NCBI GenBank assembly: GCA_003140175.1
Contig: PLJD01000060.1
Location: 1-43,629 of the forward strand
Reading direction: 5' to 3'
From: Actinomycetota bacterium
GTDB taxonomy: Bacteria > Actinomycetota > Acidimicrobiia > IMCC26256 > PALSA-555
DNA: 43,629 nt
Shown: positions 16,225-23,506 of the stretch, one piece after another
Position numbering within the stretch: position 1 is the first letter of the stretch
Layout: each line of letters starts with the position of its first letter
The notes under the pieces: generated by a model
The model's input: only the letters and a program-made list of their open reading frames with translations
What the model was told of the DNA's origin: nothing
The model's database searches: none
Translations under genes and position numbers: made by a program

Positions 16225-17544
16225 CTAGCCCTCGGCTTGCTGAGCTGCGGTGAGTTTCGTGATCTTGTTTCCGTTGATGACGCCGGTGGCGCAGAACGGC
16301 TTGCTGTTGAACTGCGGCACGAACACGCCGTTTTGGACCTGGACGTAGTACACGCAATAGAAGGGCCGCCCGAAGATGTTCGAGAAGTCGATGGGTGCGA
16401 ACGCGCCGTGCGCGGTCCAGCCCTTCTCGAGCCGCAAGTTCGTGACGAAACCCTTGCGGGTCGGGCAGCTCAGCCCGGCTGCCTTGAGGCCCTCGATGAA
16501 CGTGTCGGCCGAGAGCCACCCGATATAGGGAATCTCACCCTGGTAGTACTTCCCTTCCTTCTGCATCTGGGCCTTGTAGGTCACGTACGCCGGAGGGTTG
16601 GACTCGAACGGGATGACCTCGAGCCCGAAGTACACGCCGTTGATGCCGGGCAACGACGTGACGCGGCTGTCGTACCCGCCCGGGTAGACGGTCGCCTTCA
16701 GCTTGTGGTTGTCCTGGACGAGCGCCGCCGAGAGCGCCACGTTCTGGAGGAAGTCCATCCCGGTGACGAGCGCGTCCGCTCCGGTGTCCTTGATCTTCTG
16801 GGCCTCGGCGGTGAAGTCCTGCTGACCGACTGCCACGTCGGCGGTCTGGTACACGACCTTGATCGGCGACTTCGTCAGCTTGATCGACTTGGCGATCTGA
16901 TCGACGAACGTCGCGCTGTTCGACGTGTTCACCCCGACGAGGGCGAGCTTGGTGACACCCTTGGTCTTCAAGAAATCGGCGGTGTTGGTCGTGAACGTCG
17001 TGGCCGGGTTGGGCGGCTGACTGTTGCGCCACCCGAACATGTTCGGGTACTTGCCGAACGACGCCAGGCCGAGGTGCCAGCCCGCCACCGGGATGCCCTG
17101 CTGGTTCAGGTACTTGGCGCTGGCGTCCGCCGAGAGGCTGTTCTCGATGATCCCGAAGACACCGTCCTGCTCGACGAGCTGCTGAGCGGCAGTCACGTTG
17201 CGCGCCGGGTCACCGATGTCGTCGACGACCGTCAGGCTGATCTTGCGCTTGCCGAGTTCGCCGGTCGCGTTCGCCATGTCGATGCGGGCCCGCATGCCGT
17301 CCTCGGAGGCCGCAAAGGACGGGGCGTCGGGTCCGGTCTCGGGGAGGATCGCTCCCACCTTGATGTCGGTGCTGCTCACCCCGTCGCTGTTCGGGCACGG
17401 ATTGGGTGCCTTCACTGGCTTGAGGTTCGAGAACTGCCCAGACCCGCCGCCGCTGCTCGCCGCACCGGCCGTCCCACCCAGCAGGCCTGCCGGCCCGACG
17501 GTGAGCGCAACCGCGAGCACCAGTGCCACGCGTCGAATGACCAT
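16225..17544 (-). CDS. livK: ABC transporter substrate-binding protein (LivK-like, Peripla_BP_6)
   Basis: 439 residues; GAGGGGG lies 6 nt before the ATG. Sec-type signal MVIRRVALVLAVALTVGPAGLLGGTAGA, then a Gly/Ser stretch. The mature part follows the type-I periplasmic binding fold: IKVGAILPETGPDAPSFAASEDGMRARIDMANATGELGKRKISLTVVDDIGDPARNVTAAQQLVEQDGVFGIIENS, then TKLALVGVNTSNSATFVDQI and VYFGLEVIPFE. No lipobox cysteine is present in the signal region, unlike most Gram-positive binding proteins, so how it stays at the membrane is unclear. First gene of the importer set, separated from the permease by a stem-loop. Ligand unknown; context suggests a carboxylic or amino acid. Confidence 0.92.
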   Translation of the reverse strand: MVIRRVALVLAVALTVGPAGLLGGTAGAASSGGGSGQFSNLKPVKAPNPCPNSDGVSSTDIKVGAILPETGPDAPSFAASEDGMRARIDMANATGELGKRKISLTVVDDIGDPARNVTAAQQLVEQDGVFGIIENSLSADASAKYLNQQGIPVAGWHLGLASFGKYPNMFGWRNSQPPNPATTFTTNTADFLKTKGVTKLALVGVNTSNSATFVDQIAKSIKLTKSPIKVVYQTADVAVGQQDFTAEAQKIKDTGADALVTGMDFLQNVALSAALVQDNHKLKATVYPGGYDSRVTSLPGINGVYFGLEVIPFESNPPAYVTYKAQMQKEGKYYQGEIPYIGWLSADTFIEGLKAAGLSCPTRKGFVTNLRLEKGWTAHGAFAPIDFSNIFGRPFYCVYYVQVQNGVFVPQFNSKPFCATGVINGNKITKLTAAQQAEG

Positions 17545-17607
17545 CGTTTCCCCCTCGAGCTATGGTCACCAGAACCGGTGGAGTATCCACCCTGGCGGTG
17601 GTGCCCG

Positions 17608-19053
17608 TCAGGTTCTGGACGCCGCGCTCAGGCGCTCGACGAGCAGGGTGCGCTGGATCTGACCCGTCGCGGGCGTCCGGGGCAGCGCCTCCACGACCTC
17701 GAGGCGCCGGGGTTGCTTGAACGCGGCGAGGCGGCCGTCGCAGTGCGCCCGCAGCGACTCGACGCTCAACTCATGGCCCCGACCGGTCGCGGGCACCACG
17801 ACGGCACAGACCACGTCCCCCCACCGGACATCTGGGAGCCCGATCACGGCGACCTCCGCCACGGCCGGGTGGGCGGCCAGGACCCGTTCCACCTCCCCGG
17901 GTGAGACCGTCTCACCCCCCGTGCGCAGCACGTCGCGTGCCCGTCCGACGATCGACAGGTATCCCTCGTCGTCGAGCGCCCCGAGGTCCCCGGTGTGGTA
18001 CCAGCCGTCGCGCAGTGCTCCCTCGGTTGCCTCGGGCTGCTCGAAGTAGCCATCCATCAGGAACTCGCTGCGGACGCAGACCTCGCCGTCCTCGCTGAGG
18101 CGCAGGTCGACGCCCGGCGCCGCCAGCCCCACCGAGCCCGGCTTGCGGGCCAGGTCGATGTCGCCCAGGAGGGTCGCCGGCCCGGCCTCGGTCGAGCCGT
18201 AGTAGATGCGGGTGGCGGTACCCGGAAAAGCCGCCTTGATGGCGCGGAGGAGCTCGGGCGGCGTCGCCGAGGTCCCGGTGTCGCACTCGCGCACCGAGCC
18301 CAGGTCGTAGCCGGCGTGACCATGCTCGAGCACCCGGTCCCACACCGCGGGCAGGCAATACAGGCGGCTCGCCCGGCGGCGTTGCGCGGTCTCTAGCAGC
18401 ACCGCCGCCTCGGGCGACGAGAAGTGCACAGGAAGCCGCATCTGCCAGGCGTTCAGCGCCATCGACCAGCCCGACATGTGGAAGAGCGGGAACATGCACA
18501 CCGTGCCGCCCTCCCAGTCGGTGATGAGGTTGGGGAAGCTGCGGAGATAGCTGCAGCGATGCGAGAGGACGACGCCCTTCGAGCGGCCGGTGCTCCCGCT
18601 GGTGAAAAAGATGACGTGGGTATCGCGCTCCTCGAGCGCACGCTCGGCGACGTCCGCTCCCTCCGAGCGCGCCGCGTCGTGAAACAGCTCAGCTTGGCGG
18701 ACGAACTCGAACGCCGCCGCCTCGTGGGACGCGTCGACCACGGTCAAGCGAGGCCGGGCGTACCCGATGACCTCGGTCGCCTCGTCCACACCCAGGCGGG
18801 CGTTGACCGGCATGAACGCCGCACCCAGCTTGGCCAAGGCTCCGAAGATCGGCATCGCCTCGAGCCCGGTCTCGCCCCACCACGCGACCCGGTCGCCCCG
18901 GCCGACCCCCCGGGCGGCGAGGGCCCGAGCCACCCGGTTCGACTCCACGTCGAGGTCGCCGAAGGTGAGCTCGTCATCGCCCATCGTCGCCGCCAGGCGG
19001 CCCGGGACCACCCGTGCCGCGTGGCGGATCACGTCGCCCACCAACAGGCCCAT
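17608..19053 (-). CDS. Acyl-CoA synthetase-like protein lacking the A10 catalytic lysine
   Basis: 481 residues, somewhat short for ANL ligases. Present: P-loop VIFFTSGSTGRSKGVVLSHR (about 149-168), aromatic motif IYYGSTEAGPATLLG, GWYHTGDLGALDDEGYLSIVGRARDVLRTGGETVSPGEVE (A7-A8). The A10 motif, normally T-G-K-I-Q-R, reads TPATGQIQRTLL: codon CAG encodes Gln in place of the lysine that drives adenylation. In other ANL enzymes changing this lysine severely impairs adenylate formation while the thioester half reaction can persist, so this may be inactive, use a pre-formed adenylate, or have a regulatory role (inference). It is followed 63 nt later by livK on the same strand and may be co-transcribed. 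Divergent from the PerR-like gene. Confidence 0.85.
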   Translation of the reverse strand: MGLLVGDVIRHAARVVPGRLAATMGDDELTFGDLDVESNRVARALAARGVGRGDRVAWWGETGLEAMPIFGALAKLGAAFMPVNARLGVDEATEVIGYARPRLTVVDASHEAAAFEFVRQAELFHDAARSEGADVAERALEERDTHVIFFTSGSTGRSKGVVLSHRCSYLRSFPNLITDWEGGTVCMFPLFHMSGWSMALNAWQMRLPVHFSSPEAAVLLETAQRRRASRLYCLPAVWDRVLEHGHAGYDLGSVRECDTGTSATPPELLRAIKAAFPGTATRIYYGSTEAGPATLLGDIDLARKPGSVGLAAPGVDLRLSEDGEVCVRSEFLMDGYFEQPEATEGALRDGWYHTGDLGALDDEGYLSIVGRARDVLRTGGETVSPGEVERVLAAHPAVAEVAVIGLPDVRWGDVVCAVVVPATGRGHELSVESLRAHCDGRLAAFKQPRRLEVVEALPRTPATGQIQRTLLVERLSAASRT

Positions 19054-19135
19054 CGGGGCGAAGCGTAGGCGGGCCCGCCCCGCCCGCCTCCGGCGACCAT
19101 CCGGCCGGGCTTGCGGCGGCCCGCCGATTAGCAGA

Positions 19136-19150
19136 CGACAATGATTGTCG
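19136..19150. promoter_or_regulatory. Fur/PerR-type box
   Basis: CGACAAT (19136-19142), G, ATTGTCG (19144-19150): a perfect 7-1-7 palindrome of the size and symmetry of Fur/PerR boxes, 16 nt before the regulator ATG. It is flanked by a second inverted pair, AGCAG (19130-19134) and CTGCT (19156-19160). A TAAACT hexamer at 19152-19157 could be the -10, so binding would autorepress. Confidence 0.7.
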
Positions 19151-19166
19151 ATAAACTGCTCTTGTC

Positions 19167-19598
19167 ATGAAGACGGTCGAGGACCTCACCGAGCGGTTCC
19201 GGGAGCGGGGTCTTCGCGTGACGCCGCAGCGCCAAGCCATCTTCGGGCTGCTCCACGCTGACGCCAGCCACCCCACGGTGGAGACGCTCCACGAGCGCGC
19301 CCGGAGCTCCATGCCGACCATCTCGCTCAAGACCGTCTACCAGACCGTCCACGACCTCGAGGCGATGGGCGAGGTCGAGCTCATCCACCTCGGCACCGGA
19401 AGCGTGCGCGTCGACCCGAACGTCGAGCACGCGCACCATCACCTCATCTGCACGGTCTGCGGCAACGTTCGCGACGTGCTCGTCGACGTGCGCGATCTCC
19501 GCCTCCCCGCCCGGGATCGACGCGGCTTCACCGTCGCCGACGTCGAGGTTCACTTCCGCGGCGTCTGCGACGACTGCGCCGCCCGGCAGCTGTCATAA
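19167..19598 (+). CDS. Fur-family regulator, PerR-like
   Basis: 143 residues. N-terminal winged helix: RVTPQRQAIFGLLHADASHPTVETLHERARSSMPTISLKTVYQTVHDLEAMGEV, the standard Fur/PerR pattern. Structural zinc site Cys95/Cys98 (CTVC) and Cys134/Cys137 (CDDC). The regulatory metal site region RVDPNVEHAHHHLIC and NVRDV has Asp (D83, D103) where Fur proteins usually have Glu, the substitution associated with PerR-type sensing by metal-catalysed histidine oxidation; this makes PerR likelier than Fur or Zur, though not certain. It precedes rubrerythrin by 42 nt on the same strand, consistent with control of peroxide defence. Little sign of a ribosome-binding site, so the transcript may be leaderless. 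Confidence 0.88.
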   Translation: MKTVEDLTERFRERGLRVTPQRQAIFGLLHADASHPTVETLHERARSSMPTISLKTVYQTVHDLEAMGEVELIHLGTGSVRVDPNVEHAHHHLICTVCGNVRDVLVDVRDLRLPARDRRGFTVADVEVHFRGVCDDCAARQLS

Positions 19599-19640
19599 AA
19601 CCGACGATCCAAACGAAGATCCAAAAGGAGCAAGCCCACC

Positions 19641-20063
19641 ATGCCTGGACTCAACGGAAGCCAGACCCACGACAACCTCAAGACCGCCTTCGCTGGTGAG
19701 AGCCAAGCGAACCGCCGCTACCTCTACTTCGCGCAGAAGGCCGATGTCGAGGGCTACCCGGACGTCGCGGCGCTGTTCCGCTCCGTCGCGGAGGGCGAGA
19801 CCGGCCACGCCTTCGGTCACTTCGACTTCCTCGCCGAGGTCGGCGACCCGGTCACCGGCGTCCCGGTCGGCCCGACCCAGGACAACCTGAAGTCGGCCGT
19901 CGAAGGGGAGACCTACGAATACACCGAGATGTACCCCGGGTTCTCCAAGACCGCCCGCGACGAGGGCTTCGACGAGATCGCCGAGTGGCTTGAGGTGCTC
20001 GCCCGCGCCGAGAAGAGCCACGCCGGCCGGTTCACTGCCGGACTCGGGTCGCTCGACAACTAA
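19641..20063 (+). CDS. Rubrerythrin-family diiron protein (erythrin type, no rubredoxin domain)
   Basis: 140 residues; AAAAGGAGC precedes the ATG. The four-helix ferritin-like bundle carries the carboxylate/histidine ligand sets: [13 protein letters not shown] (E20), [12 protein letters not shown] (E51/E53, H56), [14 protein letters not shown] (E88-E93) and [10 protein letters not shown] (E124, H127). Rubrerythrins reduce hydrogen peroxide at a diiron site. The usual C-terminal rubredoxin domain is absent, so electrons must come from a separate donor. It lies directly after the PerR-like regulator and is followed by an 11-bp terminator hairpin, so it is probably expressed with or just after that regulator and derepressed by peroxide. 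Confidence 0.9.
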   Translation: MPGLNGSQTHDNLKTAFAGESQANRRYLYFAQKADVEGYPDVAALFRSVAEGETGHAFGHFDFLAEVGDPVTGVPVGPTQDNLKSAVEGETYEYTEMYPGFSKTARDEGFDEIAEWLEVLARAEKSHAGRFTAGLGSLDN

Positions 20064-20086
20064 CCCGGAACCGCACGACGGTGTCG

Positions 20087-20114
20087 ACGGCCCCGGGAAC
20101 CTCCCCGGGGCCGT
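20087..20114 (+). terminator. Strong stem-loop after rubrerythrin
   Basis: ACGGCCCCGGG (20087-20097) pairs perfectly with CCCGGGGCCGT (20104-20114) around a 6-nt loop, 24 nt after the rubrerythrin stop. No T-run follows, as is common for actinobacterial terminators. It may limit read-through into the DUF3501 gene. Confidence 0.7.
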
Positions 20115-20263
20115 CTGACGCGACCAGGCAGGCGACCACGGGCCTCGTCGCCGGCGACTGCCACCTGGCGAACCCCGCGATCCGCGAGGCCGCCGAACGA
20201 GTGCCCCCGGATCCCGTCGAGTCCCGGCCCGTGCGGACGGGCTGAACGAGGAGGAGTGAAGCG

Positions 20264-20842
20264 GTGCGCAAGCTGACCCTGAGCGACATCAAGGACCTCC
20301 GCGAGTACGAGCGGGAGCGAGAAGCCTTCCGGGCCGAGATCGTCGCCGCCAAGAAGCGCCGCCGCATCCAGCTCGGCGACTTGATGACGATCGTGTTCGA
20401 GAACGCGGCCACCATGCGCTTCCAGGTCCAGGAGATGGCCCGCGCCGAGCGGATGCTGCGAGACGAGCAGATCGCCCGGGAGATCGAGACCTTCAACGAC
20501 CTCATCCCAGCGGACGGCGAGCTCTCGGGCACCCTGTTCATCGAGATCACCGACGACGAAGCGCTCCGCTACTGGCTGCCCCGTCTCGTCGGCATCCACG
20601 AGCACCTGCACATCGTCGTGGGAGCAGCGATCGTGACCGGGTACGCCGAGGACGTCGACCGGCTCACCCGGCCCGACACCACCTCCACCGTGCACTACCT
20701 GAAGTTCGCCTTCACGCCGGACCAGCAGCAGACCTTCGAGACCGCGCCGGTCCGGCTCGTCATCGACCATCCCGAATACCAGGTCGATGTCACGCTGAGC
20801 GACGAGCAGCGAGACGAACTGGTCGGAGACTTCGCCGCTTGA
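20264..20842 (+). CDS. DUF3501 family protein
   Basis: 192 residues from a GTG with GGAGGAGT upstream. The N-terminus RKLTLSDIKDLREYEREREAFRAEIVAAKKRRRIQLGDLMTIVFENAATMRFQVQEMARAERM is the diagnostic core of DUF3501, followed by ETFNDLIPADGELSGTLFIEITDDEALRYWLPRLVGI. Function is not established. In many bacteria the family is encoded beside a rubrerythrin and a GlpC/HdrD-like (Fe-S) oxidoreductase, suggesting a peroxide or thiol redox role; here rubrerythrin is present but the Fe-S partner is not in the window. Its TGA overlaps the dUTPase TTG by 4 nt (TTGA). Confidence 0.87.
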   Translation: MRKLTLSDIKDLREYEREREAFRAEIVAAKKRRRIQLGDLMTIVFENAATMRFQVQEMARAERMLRDEQIAREIETFNDLIPADGELSGTLFIEITDDEALRYWLPRLVGIHEHLHIVVGAAIVTGYAEDVDRLTRPDTTSTVHYLKFAFTPDQQQTFETAPVRLVIDHPEYQVDVTLSDEQRDELVGDFAA

Positions 20843-21282
20843 GCCTCCGGATCCCGATCTCGCGGCTCGACCCTGCGCTCGCGCTTCCCGAGCAGGCCCA
20901 CGAGCACGACGCCGGCTACGACCTCACCGCCCGCGTCGACGCCGTGCTCGACCCGCGGGGCGGCCGTGCGCTCGTCCCCACCGGAGTCGCGGTGGCGATC
21001 CCGGCGGGTCACGCCGGACTCGTGCTGCCCCGCTCCGGGCTTGCGCTCCGCCACGGGGTGACCTGCCTGAACACCCCGGGGCTGATCGATCCTCCCTACC
21101 GCGGCGAGCTCAAGGTGCTGCTGATCAACACCGACCCCCACTCGCCCTACACCGTGCACAGGGGTGATCGCATCGCACAGCTCGTCGTCACGGCAGTCGA
21201 ATCGACGATCGACTGGATCGAGGTGGAATCGCTCGACGAGACCACGCGCGACACGTTCGGGTTTGGTTCGACCGGACGCTAA
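20839..21282 (+). CDS. dut: dUTP diphosphatase-type protein (trimeric dUTPase/DCD fold)
   Basis: 147 residues, normal for trimeric dUTPase, starting at a TTG that overlaps the DUF3501 stop. All five motifs are visible: AGYDL (25-29), VLPRSGLALRHG (62-73), NTPGLIDPPYRGELKVLL (78-95; Asp84 is the catalytic Asp), GDRIAQLVV (motif IV) and FGFGSTGR at the C-terminus (motif V, nucleotide-closing arm). It hydrolyses dUTP to dUMP and PPi, preventing uracil incorporation and feeding dTMP synthesis. Linkage to DUF3501 is probably translational coupling rather than shared function. Confidence 0.93.
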   Translation: MSLRIPISRLDPALALPEQAHEHDAGYDLTARVDAVLDPRGGRALVPTGVAVAIPAGHAGLVLPRSGLALRHGVTCLNTPGLIDPPYRGELKVLLINTDPHSPYTVHRGDRIAQLVVTAVESTIDWIEVESLDETTRDTFGFGSTGR

Positions 21283-21361
21283 CGCCGAGCCGACATCCCG
21301 CGGCCACCGTTTCGACCCCCGCCGATGGACCCCCGAGTCGGCTCGCCACTAGCGTGCGGCC

Positions 21362-22306
21362 GTGCCCCGCGACCGCAAGTTTCGCTTCGGTGTCATGGCG
21401 CCCCGAGCCGAGTCAGCGACGCAATACCGCGACGCGGCCCGCCAGTGGGAGGACCTCGGCTACTCGACGCTGTTCGTGCCCGACCACTTCGTCGACCACC
21501 CCTTAGCCCCGATTCCCGCGATGGCCATGGTCGCCGAAGCGACCACGCACCTGCGAGTCGGATCGCTGGTGCTCGGCAACGACTACAAGCATCCCATCGT
21601 CCTGGCCCGGGAGGCCGCGACGCTGGACCTGCTGTCCGAGGGTCGCCTCGAACTCGGCGTCGGCGCCGGATGGATGACCGCCGACTACGAAAAAGGCGGG
21701 CTCCCCCTCGACCCGCCCGGGGTGCGCGTCGACCGACTCGCGGAATCGGTCGCCGTCCTCAAAGGCCTCTTCGGCCCTGAGCCGTTCACCTTCGACGGCC
21801 AGCACTACAACATCCACGAACTCAACGGACTCCCCAAGCCCGTCCAACAGCCCGGACCGCCAATCCTCATCGGCGGCGGCGCCAAGCGCGTCCTATCACT
21901 GGCGGCCCGCGAAGCGGACATCGTCGGCATCAACGCCAACCTGCGCCGCGGCGAAGCCGAACACCCCGACGCCGCGCAGTCCCTGAGTGCCGCGGCAACC
22001 GACCAGAAGCTGGCGTGGGTCCGCGACGCAGCCGGGCCCCGCTTCGACGACCTCGAGATCCAGCAGTACGCCGGATTCGTCTTCTTCACCGAGGACCGCC
22101 AATCCCTGGCGGAGGCCATGGCCCCCGCCTTCGGTGTGAGCCCCGACGTGGCCCTCGAGACCCCGATCGCGATCGTCGGCACCGCTGAGCAGATGGTCGA
22201 CGACCTCATCGCCCGGCGCGAGCGGTGGCAGATGAGCTACGTCGTCGTCGACGATGCGGTGGCGGACCAGTTCGCCCCGGTCGTGGACCGGCTGGCCGGC
22301 ACCTAG
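21362..22306 (+). CDS. LLM-class F420-dependent oxidoreductase (MSMEG_2516-like), copy 1
   Basis: 314 residues from a GTG. The bacterial-luciferase-like TIM barrel is recognised by DRKFRFGVMAP, YSTLFVPDHFVDHPLAPIPAMAMVAEATTHLRVGSLVLGNDYKHPIVLAREAATLDLLSEGRLELGVGAGWM and the C-terminal IAIVGTAEQMVDDLIARRERW. This N-terminus and the 'GNDYKHP' block are typical of the TIGR03621 group, which uses F420 rather than FMN. Substrate unknown. Followed after 9 nt by a paralogue, so the pair is one operon and probably a tandem duplication. Confidence 0.88.
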   Translation: MPRDRKFRFGVMAPRAESATQYRDAARQWEDLGYSTLFVPDHFVDHPLAPIPAMAMVAEATTHLRVGSLVLGNDYKHPIVLAREAATLDLLSEGRLELGVGAGWMTADYEKGGLPLDPPGVRVDRLAESVAVLKGLFGPEPFTFDGQHYNIHELNGLPKPVQQPGPPILIGGGAKRVLSLAAREADIVGINANLRRGEAEHPDAAQSLSAAATDQKLAWVRDAAGPRFDDLEIQQYAGFVFFTEDRQSLAEAMAPAFGVSPDVALETPIAIVGTAEQMVDDLIARRERWQMSYVVVDDAVADQFAPVVDRLAGT

Positions 22307-22315
22307 CGAGGCGAG

Positions 22316-23257
22316 ATGGCCCACGATCACAAGTTCCGATTCGGAGTCCAGGCCGGCGGATCGCACGACCCCGCCGGCTGGCGAGAGCTCGCTCGCAAGA
22401 TCGAGGGTCTCGGCTACTCGACCCTGTTCATGCCCGACCACTTCATCGACACCGAGCTCGCCCCGATGGTCGGTATCTCCTTCGCCGCCGCCGTGACCGA
22501 CCACCTCCGCGTCGGCATGCTCGTACTCGGCAACGACTACAAGCACCCCGCCGTCACCGCCAAGGAAGCAGCGACGGTCGACGTGCTCTCGGAAGGCCGA
22601 CTCGAGTTCGGGCTCGGGGCGGGATGGATGCAAACCGACTACGAGGCACTCGGTTTGGCGTACGACTCGCCCGGCGTGCGCATCCAGCGTCTCGAGGAAG
22701 CCTTGGCCATCGTCAACGGTGCATGGGGCGACGGCCCGTTCGACCACACCGGCCCGAACTACACGATCCGCTCCTACAACGGCATCCCGAAACCGCCCCA
22801 GCAACCGCGACCGCCCGTCCTCATCGGCGGCGGAGGTCCCCGGCTGCTGCGCCTCGCCGGACGCGAGGCCGACATCGTGGGGATCAACCCCAACCTGCGC
22901 GCCGGCGCCATCACCGCCGACGCGATCCAGTCGGCGGTCGCCGACCAGACCGTCCAGAAGATCGCCTGGGTACGCGAAGGAGCCGGCGCTCGCTTCGACG
23001 ACCTCGAACTCCAGATCCGGTACTACCTCTCCGCCATCACCGACGACGCACGAGGCCTCGTTGAGGCGCTCGCTCCCGGCTTCGGACTCACCGCCGACGA
23101 AGCGCTCGCGTCCGGGACCGCTCTGGTCGGGACGGTGGACGAAGTCTGCGACACCCTGCTGCAGCGCCGCGAGGCCTGGGGCGTGTCGTACATCGTGGTC
23201 GGCGACGACAACTTCGAGAGCTTCGGCCCGGTCGTCGCCCGCCTCGCCGGCACCTAG
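22316..23257 (+). CDS. LLM-class F420-dependent oxidoreductase (MSMEG_2516-like), copy 2
   Basis: 313 residues. Aligns end to end with the upstream gene: HKFRFGVQAGG, YSTLFMPDHFIDTELAP, LRVGMLVLGNDYKHP, LEFGLGAGWMQTDYEALG, PPVLIGGGGPRLLRLAGREADIVGINPNLRAG, and an identical C-terminal RLAGT. The paralogues diverge mainly in substrate-pocket loops after residue 190 (QKIAWVREGAGARFDDLELQIRYYLSA versus the copy-1 sequence), suggesting different substrates. Same F420-dependent family and fold. GAGGCGAG precedes the ATG. Followed by about 128 nt and then a tRNA gene. Confidence 0.88.
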   Translation: MAHDHKFRFGVQAGGSHDPAGWRELARKIEGLGYSTLFMPDHFIDTELAPMVGISFAAAVTDHLRVGMLVLGNDYKHPAVTAKEAATVDVLSEGRLEFGLGAGWMQTDYEALGLAYDSPGVRIQRLEEALAIVNGAWGDGPFDHTGPNYTIRSYNGIPKPPQQPRPPVLIGGGGPRLLRLAGREADIVGINPNLRAGAITADAIQSAVADQTVQKIAWVREGAGARFDDLELQIRYYLSAITDDARGLVEALAPGFGLTADEALASGTALVGTVDEVCDTLLQRREAWGVSYIVVGDDNFESFGPVVARLAGT

Positions 23258-23385
23258 ATCGCGCCGGACCACCAGTGCTCATGGCGCGCGTCGAGTCGAG
23301 CCTCCACTCGTCGTAACCGGGCGGCGCCGACGGACAGGGCGGAGGCCTTCGTTTCGGGGCTGCTGCGCTATCCTCTACCGCTCGC

Positions 23386-23461
23386 GCGGACGTGGCTCAG
23401 CTGGTAGAGCATCACCTTGCCAAGGTGAGGGTCGCGGGTTCGAATCCCGTCGTCCGCTCCA
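23386..23461 (+). tRNA. tRNA-Gly (anticodon GCC)
   Basis: Cloverleaf is complete: acceptor GCGGACG (23386-23392) with CGTCCGC (23451-23457), discriminator T and an encoded CCA (23459-23461); D-arm GCTC-AGCTGGTA-GAGC; anticodon stem TCACC/GGTGA with loop TTGCCAA, anticodon GCC; T-arm with TTCGAAT loop. A -10-like TATCCT (23369-23374) lies 11 nt upstream. The following 7 kb is a cell-surface glycan/LCP region, so this tRNA could mark an island edge, though no duplicated 3' end was seen. Confidence 0.95.
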
Positions 23462-23506
23462 ACAGAAGCCCAGCTCAGAGGCATGAACGGGGGGAGGAGG
23501 AGCCGC

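Noticed and set aside
16123..17904. 593-codon plus-strand frame opposite livK
   Set aside because: livK has a signal peptide and binding-protein motifs throughout; the opposite frame has none.
23386..23461. att site / integrated element at tRNA-Gly
   Set aside because: No integrase, no repeat of the tRNA 3' end and no mobile genes noticed within the window; kept only as a weak island hint.
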